Below are positions 6,601 through 11,400 of a DNA stretch of 13,814 nucleotides, one piece after another. Source of the DNA: Spirochaetes bacterium GWF1_49_6 (GTDB taxonomy: Bacteria; Spirochaetota; Brevinematia; Brevinematales; GWF1-51-8); NCBI GenBank assembly GCA_001829395.1, contig MIBD01000187.1:6420-20233 (forward strand), read 5' to 3'. A program made the position numbers and the translations under genes. The stretch's first letter is position 1. Each line of letters starts with the position of its first letter. Under the pieces are notes generated by a model. It was not told the DNA's origin and did no database searches. It saw nothing but the letters and a program-made list of their open reading frames with translations.

Positions 6601-8452
6601 TATGACGATCACTCTCACCAATATCGGGAGCGGATCGGATAGAATCAGTTTCGCGAAGATAAAGCTCCCGTTCGGTATGGCGAGTATTGCCAATATCAAC
6701 AGCGCTTACGGCGGGGTGGTGACCTACAGCGCCGCCAGTAACATCATCTATCTCAGATATACCAATCTTTTGGATATCGGGAAAAGCGACGATATCAGTT
6801 TCGATTTTGTCAATACGATTAACCAGATCACCAACCTGAGCATAGAAGTATTGGCGGCGAACCTGACGAACAATCCTGTGTTCTATAACTGTTCCGGTAA
6901 TCTCGGGCAGTATCTGATGCTGAGCGTGGACTATCCGCCGGTAGCCGCGGAATCCTATTTCTACGGTGAGAATAACCTGTACCTGATCGAAACCAATGCG
7001 ACACTGACGTTCCGTATCATGAACCGTTCGACCGGGTCTATGCTCACGCAATCGATTATCGTGTTCGGGACGAACATGATGGATGTATTCAATCATATCA
7101 CTATCGATACGGCGAACAGTATAGCCCAAACAATCGTGTTCGATACGAATAATAACCGGATCATACTGAACTATAGCGCTATTGCTCCATCGTCGATGGA
7201 ATTCACCGAATACGACGATATACGGCTGACGTTCGATTATGCGCTGAACGATATGTTCTATATCCAGGTACACACGACCAACTCGGTTGTGCTGGAAACC
7301 TTAGCGACCACGAATATTATCGGTATCCAGACCGGTGGAAATCTCAGCTATATCGGTATTACCAACTCCGCATGGGGCGCTGTAAAAGGAACGGTCTATC
7401 CGTATATCAAAGCCGTTAATGTTAAATTGTACTATTCCAACACGACGGTTCTTGCCACGAATGACAGCGGGATAAATCTGGGCGCTCTAAGCACGGTAGA
7501 TACCGGACAATATATACTCAGCCGTATTCCGGCGGGTGACTATAGTATGGAGTTTTCATTACCCGGCGTATTCAAGAAGGAAAGCTTCTTTATTAATATT
7601 GCCGCGAATAAAATAACGAATATTTCTATTATGACGATGCGGAACGATACCCTGAAATCGGGAGATGTCCCTGACCAGGAAGTAATCTGCTATATGCAGA
7701 CCAATACCCGTATCGTGTTCCCTAAAGGCTCCGTGGGTAACGAATTCTCGGTGGATATAAAAGTGCTTCCGTTAACCGCGCCTCAAAAGGCGAAGATTGA
7801 CGATAGCAAGCTGATTAAACATCCGCTGGGTAAGGACGGTATGTTCGGTTACCTGTTCCAGTTCTACGATAACGAAGACGACCCTATAGGAGGATCGCTG
7901 TTAGAGCTTGACGCGATTATGTACTTAGCGTTCGATCCGGATACCAACATCGGATGGGGGTGGCAGGTCGTTGATCTGGCGATATTCTACTGGGACGATA
8001 ACGGCGACACCGACTACTCCGACTCGAAATGGGTAAGGATAGGCGGTACGGTCGACAGCGTAAATAATGTTGTCACGGCGAGAGTCGCTTATCTGCACGG
8101 GTTCTACGCGGTCATGGCGAAGCTGGTGAACGAGCAGGGAATCATCCAGAATGTGGTGCTCAGGCCGAAAATATTTACACCCTACGGTTCAGGCGATTAC
8201 TATACTACCATCAGGATATCGTTCGAATTCGATAAAGAGTATGACAGCTATGAAGTGAAGATATACGACCTCTTCGGTATGCTGGTGCGAAGCTTTAAAC
8301 GTACCGCGGAAGGCGGGGTAAAGTTTACCCAGGGCGAGGTGGCATGGGACGGCAAAGATGACGAGGGTTACCCGATTAAGGGCGGCGTCTACATTTATCA
8401 GGTAATTGTAGGCGGGCAGACTTATTCCGGCACTCTTGTGATCGTACGGTAG
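674..8452 (+). CDS. Giant secreted multi-repeat surface protein with FlgD/CHU_C-like C-terminus
   Basis: A complete gene for about 2592 residues. I choose ATG 674 because AGGAGG (664-669) sits 4 bases upstream and the product then starts with a classic signal peptide: K2, K5, R6, a hydrophobic core at 7-18, and likely cleavage after VYG (residue 23). The GTG at 635 in the same frame would add 13 residues with no good binding site. Visible order: signal peptide 1-23; N-terminal beta-rich domain 24-329; about 13 diverged beta-sandwich units, about 330-2222; a carboxypeptidase-regulatory-like domain, about 2223-2322; a ZU5-like domain, about 2331-2483; and a FlgD-Ig/CHU_C-like C-terminal domain, about 2493-2592. 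The protein is rich in Asn, Thr, Ser and Tyr and poor in Cys. No catalytic motif was seen. Known relatives of such layouts are exported surface proteins, so a structural, adhesive or sheath role is inferred, not shown. It is followed after 9 bases by a paralogous giant gene. Confidence 0.85.
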   Translation: MKVFKRLGVFALFLSIFYNGVYGYFYEDLFGASTPVWQLKYEYSRSLGYGLVGDGETVAINAGASGELRFTGNGYGPGYANELYGFQAKLTNLGPNTGYTASKEKPFGFEITRTYAWLDPHNDTSNPESGRMKCDLIFWLVKNQMTDGVHFDDFLTIIEFSRPQLGTNDGQPSEPDVLPRSFWTPNESGTKDIKFDFINAADPTGKLGGNNLIDLMEWGYDDSWGKNEEDGSGTPNPNNLNNADIRFRLTTDGEYAYFYVNPAPNGAPTSAWNKFDGVAATYTNTYYLVATLPISFTNLIIPMFGVGNNRQDSEQESAYFDNFLIRSVCSSITSYVSPATAAAGSSIALKLIVTPDFTPVTGYASTDYAGVQELYLQLPAGSAYTNWADYTNNLYVFWTTNGGVYQTFTNQVGNVNPSVLNGASISIVSNNLLRIRFDAVGSTSADCRVFHPTIFTGLGISALNPAIMLVISNFQTAAAADSVGKTFTVYANNEKYTDTTWAKNATTGKMKSFQQNGDGLKFMTVNPPLGIAYLRPGQIYEGTAGTFYYDVKALNTNNNANINSVLIKVPAGFTVTPGSLDSERLAGSTGLSLISNGTIIKVDYTSEGIKLVAGTGIDTIKFNTTTTTNVPANTNMVLGTFPSYSYSTVVGVSFVTNGTNMAYPSQQLVVRKKPPDAQAYAQNGTPISGLPKNYIKNTAISNLYKYVVANNGLTGNNLLKVLIRVDTKITSINSIASTLPATISSYSSNVGSITNFYIKINYQAQATNILSSGGDVITFYGYDNVASLTNQILMANFPSWADNGNGEGWVSVSEHADTYKTYYYTPPAIAIAKINAPGGESTNDLVSHHIFTDILTATNIQITIQNSGEFGNNVYDALIFCPPQLTNIFSIAAFHPVTKISNAICASYLTNGGTNVIHVQFTNLLKAATNLVGESCIVSFKAWDSVNASNDYSFLVQVKNTTNYTKAKPYAEDSQQLTLNFIYPKPAADAYITVPLGYIDSASSGTNVVYTIRNLGRVSNIIQTVYIHIPTNYIQDVPALSISSSLGGVPSFTGDKISITYSGNTFAGGLSDNVSFFLNDSVSAGSVHFDIQASVQNQRMWSNFVKVTPTKSQTVDIIPPPTWYAYTIAPYAIYRADLGQTKTNIVCISVSNRGVGSNLLDRVWIQIPAQFIGKVLLISNELLNGTSVDKPGAINISNDYIRIDYDLDGGQYLDAGAIDNTYIWLLVNTTNVFTSTWNMLAANNSTNADGSHNMTNGGWTLAVDGLAGSKTLSQVDTPYAYLTPNEILTPSVKNTFAYFLKNGDYTNGRNISSVKIVMLTPFTKISNCSGGDTYNSYYSNNSAIVEVGYASGIAPNNAVSINFTVYDNWESGPNNVSSEIYVNYNDGTGWYNTKTKTGSYFKDITFNNPIASGLSFSEPDSVSQDFPTNTYKIHIKNSGETDNNILMMAVEIPAAITNITSISSTVKGGNCYYNNGLLLVYYTNAAQRLNTSETDVVQFIGADNITNTEVAQTWKVYVDNTTNTNISLMQAAVEMGGKSLALNIVKPDYSPYIYISASNYNYVSQFDPNTVYSTFTTNYLYFEIWNQSGTGNRITYAKIKIPGIDTVFDTNWVSVSSVNKTIPAAVISNGYIWLDYSSDKIFPGESDKVLIKIRDIISHSETSVTWSADVAFDSTYNQYKPATLMAGKSLAINFVMPLPSASVTKTPGEIYLNRPDLVISYNVSNTGDGSNDLNEVKILLPSIFRAGFSASKVSNSAATNITYASASGLITLKYANLTPKSVDKIFLYVTNAASASQNVTIESSVKNYINTNYTSGNKDLSLTSVPSFSVSPNDIDTSTNEQEYVFTINNSVNANTLHIQKLVVQIPSQFTNYLIVANDIPVSNYGMITSLTLDYLAMGTNIQVGDQDTIRILLQDDYEIGNLTNAFYVWAHNGQGYYPMNISSGKSANAFFMMPEVYAKTLSTPDYIELGKVSNSMTITLTNIGSGSDRISFAKIKLPFGMASIANINSAYGGVVTYSAASNIIYLRYTNLLDIGKSDDISFDFVNTINQITNLSIEVLAANLTNNPVFYNCSGNLGQYLMLSVDYPPVAAESYFYGENNLYLIETNATLTFRIMNRSTGSMLTQSIIVFGTNMMDVFNHITIDTANSIAQTIVFDTNNNRIILNYSAIAPSSMEFTEYDDIRLTFDYALNDMFYIQVHTTNSVVLETLATTNIIGIQTGGNLSYIGITNSAWGAVKGTVYPYIKAVNVKLYYSNTTVLATNDSGINLGALSTVDTGQYILSRIPAGDYSMEFSLPGVFKKESFFINIAANKITNISIMTMRNDTLKSGDVPDQEVICYMQTNTRIVFPKGSVGNEFSVDIKVLPLTAPQKAKIDDSKLIKHPLGKDGMFGYLFQFYDNEDDPIGGSLLELDAIMYLAFDPDTNIGWGWQVVDLAIFYWDDNGDTDYSDSKWVRIGGTVDSVNNVVTARVAYLHGFYAVMAKLVNEQGIIQNVVLRPKIFTPYGSGDYYTTIRISFEFDKEYDSYEVKIYDLFGMLVRSFKRTAEGGVKFTQGEVAWDGKDDEGYPIKGGVYIYQVIVGGQTYSGTLVIVR
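743..1660 (+). other. N-terminal beta-rich (LamG-like?) domain of the first giant protein
   Basis: This encodes residues 24-329, between the signal peptide and the repeat array. It starts with an aromatic segment YFYEDLFG and closes with AYFDNFLIRS, an edge pattern (F-x-D-N-x-x-I) common at the last strand of concanavalin-A/LamG-type jelly rolls. The second giant protein has a counterpart in the same position, sharing the motifs LT-x-DG, Y-x-N-P-x-P and DNF-x-IR, so the domain is conserved between the paralogs. A carbohydrate-binding-like fold is inferred only from these patterns. Confidence 0.45.
1661..7339 (+). repeat. Array of about 13 diverged beta-sandwich protein repeats (first giant protein)
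   Basis: These are protein-level repeats; the DNA is well diverged. Estimated unit starts are 1661, 2258, 2699, 3155, 3632, 4040, 4508, 4904, 5318, 5771, 6155, 6542 and 6941, with the last ending near 7339. The first unit is longer (about 200 residues); the others are 128-159. A typical unit runs: a proline-led strand; an N-x-G turn such as NSGE or NTGDG; V-x-I-x-IP-x-x-FTN; a short glycine-containing strand pair; an I-x-L-x-Y strand; S/D-D-x-I-x-F; and a final strand with GKS...P. Good examples of the closing motif lie at 5282-5317 (GKSLALNIVKPD), 5732-5770 (GKSLAINFVMPLP) and 6506-6541. The pattern resembles DUF11-type or CARDB-like Ig-fold repeats, but I cannot assign a family firmly. Confidence 0.7.
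7340..7640 (+). other. Carboxypeptidase-regulatory-like (Cna-B-type) domain
   Basis: This encodes about residues 2223-2322 of the first giant protein. The order is typical of the family: GAVKGTVYP at the start, then V-x-L-x-Y, a D-S-G turn, D-T-G-x-Y, RIPAGDYSMEF, and a last strand with KITNISI. Such domains are small prealbumin-like beta-sandwiches used as spacers in secreted proteins. It marks the switch from the repeat array to the C-terminal module and carries no catalytic residues. Confidence 0.6.
7664..8120 (+). other. ZU5-like beta domain with possible calcium loop
   Basis: This encodes about residues 2331-2483. The segment TRIVFPKGSVGNEFSVDIK resembles the opening of ZU5-type domains (strand, P-x-G-x-x, strand), and it ends W-V-R-I-G-G-x-V-D ... 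H-G-F-Y-A-V-M-A, a closing pattern often seen just before FlgD-like C-terminal domains. At 7997-8023 it encodes DNGDTDYSD, whose acidic spacing would suit a calcium-binding loop. The family assignment is by pattern only. Confidence 0.4.
8150..8449 (+). other. FlgD-Ig-like / CHU_C-like C-terminal domain
   Basis: This encodes about the last 100 residues of the first giant protein. Hallmarks are FTPYGSGDYYT (compare FSPNGDG in CHU_C domains), VKIYDLFGMLVRSF, WDGKDDEGYPIKGGVYIYQV, and a final short strand ending GTLVIVR. In Bacteroidota and related phyla, similar C-termini act as type IX secretion sorting signals; in other phyla FlgD-Ig-like tails occur on exported proteins without proven sorting. 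It may therefore be a sorting or anchoring signal, but which system is used cannot be told from this window. Confidence 0.75.
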
Positions 8453-8457
8453 GAGGG
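8451..8457 (+). promoter_or_regulatory. Ribosome binding site overlapping the upstream stop codon
   Basis: AGGAGGG starts inside the TAG of the first giant gene (8450-8452) and ends 4 bases before ATG 8462. This strong site selects ATG 8462 and suggests coupled translation of the two giant genes. Confidence 0.8.
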
Positions 8458-8461
8458 TTAT

Positions 8462-11400
8462 ATGAAACACATCAATAATACTCACAAACTCGGGAGAAAC
8501 CCTATGGGCAGGATAGCTAGCTTAATCCTCACAGTCTCGATGATTGTCCTGACCGCCGTGACCGGCTTCGGAAAATCGATGTATTACTTCGAAAACTTTT
8601 CCAGCTCGACGGTTGCTACCAATAATGGGTGGAATTTTAACTTCCGCATGAGCCGTGATATGATTATATACGATCTTTATAATGATTGGGGAAGCGCATT
8701 GCTTCCGTATGATAATGATCATCCCGGAACCGTAAGAATTTCAAATAATGTTCTTATGATGTACGGTCATCCGAATAATATTGCTCTTGGATGGAATAAC
8801 TGGTATGTTGGCGACGGCGCGAAATGGGACCCGAAAAACTGTACAGTTCTTGGAAACCCTACAATTACTGCGACTCCTGAGGAACCGTTTGGTTATATAA
8901 TAATTCGCTATCAGACTAGTATTGATGCCAGAGGGGATTATGGAGAAGCTGGAGGCGGGTATACTGACACTGCAAATCAAAAGGGTTTAGTGTCTGCATG
9001 GCTTGCGCAGGAAAATGGAGCAGTCGATCCCTATGATACATGGGAGAACTTTATCTATTTCTATGATAAAGCAAATTATGGAGTTGCAAATAACACTTGG
9101 GGATACTACAAGGATTATGAACATAATGTGGCAATATCCAGCCTTACAAGCGATATTGATTCAGTTAATCCTGGTGGTTTAACTGCCAGTTTTGTAAAGG
9201 ATTTTAATAATGGCGATGTATGGACTTATCAGAACTGCCCGAATACCCAATTTGCAGATGGCGACGGATATAGATTTCCGGTAAATGATGAATTGGGTAT
9301 TAAACTAACACACGATGGATCAGAGGTAAATATTTATATTAATCCCGACCCTGCTGACGATTCTGCGACCTTATCTAACACTTGGATACTGGTTGGCACG
9401 GCTAATGTGGGGTGGTATAGTGATATTGTCAGTTTCTTTGGAATTGAAACCCCATTTTTTAGAGGTGAAGATATTGGAACGGTTTATGATAACTTTTATA
9501 TCCGTACCGTAGCCAGTAATCTGACAGCATCGGTAACCCCGCAGAAAGCGGTAACGGGTGCGCTCGTATCGTTTACCGTCAGCCTGACCCCGCAGATGGG
9601 TTCGACGAACGACAGCGGTATCGGCGAAATCTATATTAAGAAACCCACGGGTTACGGCGCATGGACTCCCGGTAATGTGGTGGTGACTAACAATGCAGGT
9701 GTAGCAATGACCCGGCAGACCGGCGCCGCGTATAAAATCGGCGGGCTTCCCGCGAATAATTTCTATGTCGAGGACAGAGGCGGTTTACTCTATATCCGTT
9801 TCGGGATGCTCGGGACGGACGCGGCGAATAATGTGGTTACAAACGGGACGATAAAAATCGGGTTTTCTATTACTACTCCCGCGACAGGGGATAGATTAGG
9901 CCAGAACTTCGAAGTATTCGCGGATTGTACGAAACACGCGAACACCGGGACGGATTTCGCGTTCGGCGGGACGATGAAGTATGCCACCACGGGTATGAAA
10001 AAGGCGGTTACTAACGGAACCGATGCCCTCCTTGTGAAAACTTATACACAACCTAAGCTGAATTACGCGAAGATCGAATACTCACCGTCACCTATCATAG
10101 TAGGCTCCGACGAATCGGCGTTTACAGTGAAAATATCGTCCGAACTGGTTACCGGCGCGCCGGATATTTCGCATATCCGTATCCAGATACCGTCGGGCTT
10201 CACGGTCAGTAATAACAGCGCGGGTCTTCTGAATATACAGTCGATGGTGCTGAAAACCGCGTCCGGCGACCTCAGTACGAACAACGCGTTCGTATCGGGG
10301 GGATATATCTATGTTTATTATACGAATAGCCTGATCGGCGGTTTCCCCGGGGAAGACGGTTTCGACCGTATTTCGTTCAATGTCTACGGGACTCCCTCGA
10401 TAGGGGCGCAGAGTTCGTCTAATTTCCTATGGCAGGTCGCGGTAAACAGCAGCTATTATGTAACCGGGACGACATGGCAGAACGCGACAAACACGCCGCT
10501 GATGCAAGTGACTGTCGCGAAGTCGAATGCCATCGCGGTGGGGTCGGTCAACCCCGATAAAGTGGCGATATTTTCCACGGTGTCTAACAACACAAATAGT
10601 TATACTTATAACATTAAAAACCAGGGTAAGGGCGATAATTCCGTACTGAAAGCGAAGATCTCGGTTCCTGTGAACTTTACTAATATTTCGGTTACAACCC
10701 CCAGCGCGAAAGGCGCGGCGGTAACCTATACCAACAGCGACCGTATGATCTACATCATTTACGGTTCGCCGTTATTGACCAACGATTCCGATACTATTCA
10801 ATTCACGATGACGCATACGAATACGAATGTGAACTCCCAGGCTGTCCTCGCGCCGTTTATACTGTACGCGGATAACGGGAACCTTTCGGGGTACGTTATG
10901 CAGTCGCAGGAATTCGGTAAATCGTGGAGTGTGACTATCAAACCCCCGACGCCTTCGGCGGCGAATTTTATCAATCCTGCATGGATATACACTACCGCGA
11001 TTACCAATACGGTTACCAACACCATCTATAATACTTCGCCTCGCGGCGTCAGCATAAAGTTCGCGACATTAATGTTCGCGGCGGATAAGTTTCCGACCAT
11101 ACTGAGCGTCAATACTACCTACATGAAAAGCCCCGCTAATATTATTCAAACGAATTTCAATGGGACAAACTTTATCTATTTGAAGTTCTTTAACGATACC
11201 AACGGAGGCTTGTACTCAAAATACGTGAATAACGATAAAGAGAACGTGATTGTTAAATTTATCGATAGTGTTACGTATGCGACATTTCCCACGAACCGGA
11301 TGCCGACAAATGTGACTATACCGGTATATGTGTATAAATCGGACTACGAGACTAATGACGCGGATTGGTTTGCGCCCGCGGAGTTCGATGCGAATTACGG

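Noticed and set aside
6581..7273. Long minus-strand open frame (230 codons) inside the first giant gene
   Set aside because: It lies wholly within a well-supported repeat-coding region, and its product is rich in Ile, Arg, His and Val as expected from antisense reading of this codon bias; no binding site or domain seen.
1661..7339. CRISPR or DNA tandem repeat array
   Set aside because: The periodicity is at protein level only; no near-identical DNA repeats with unique spacers were seen.
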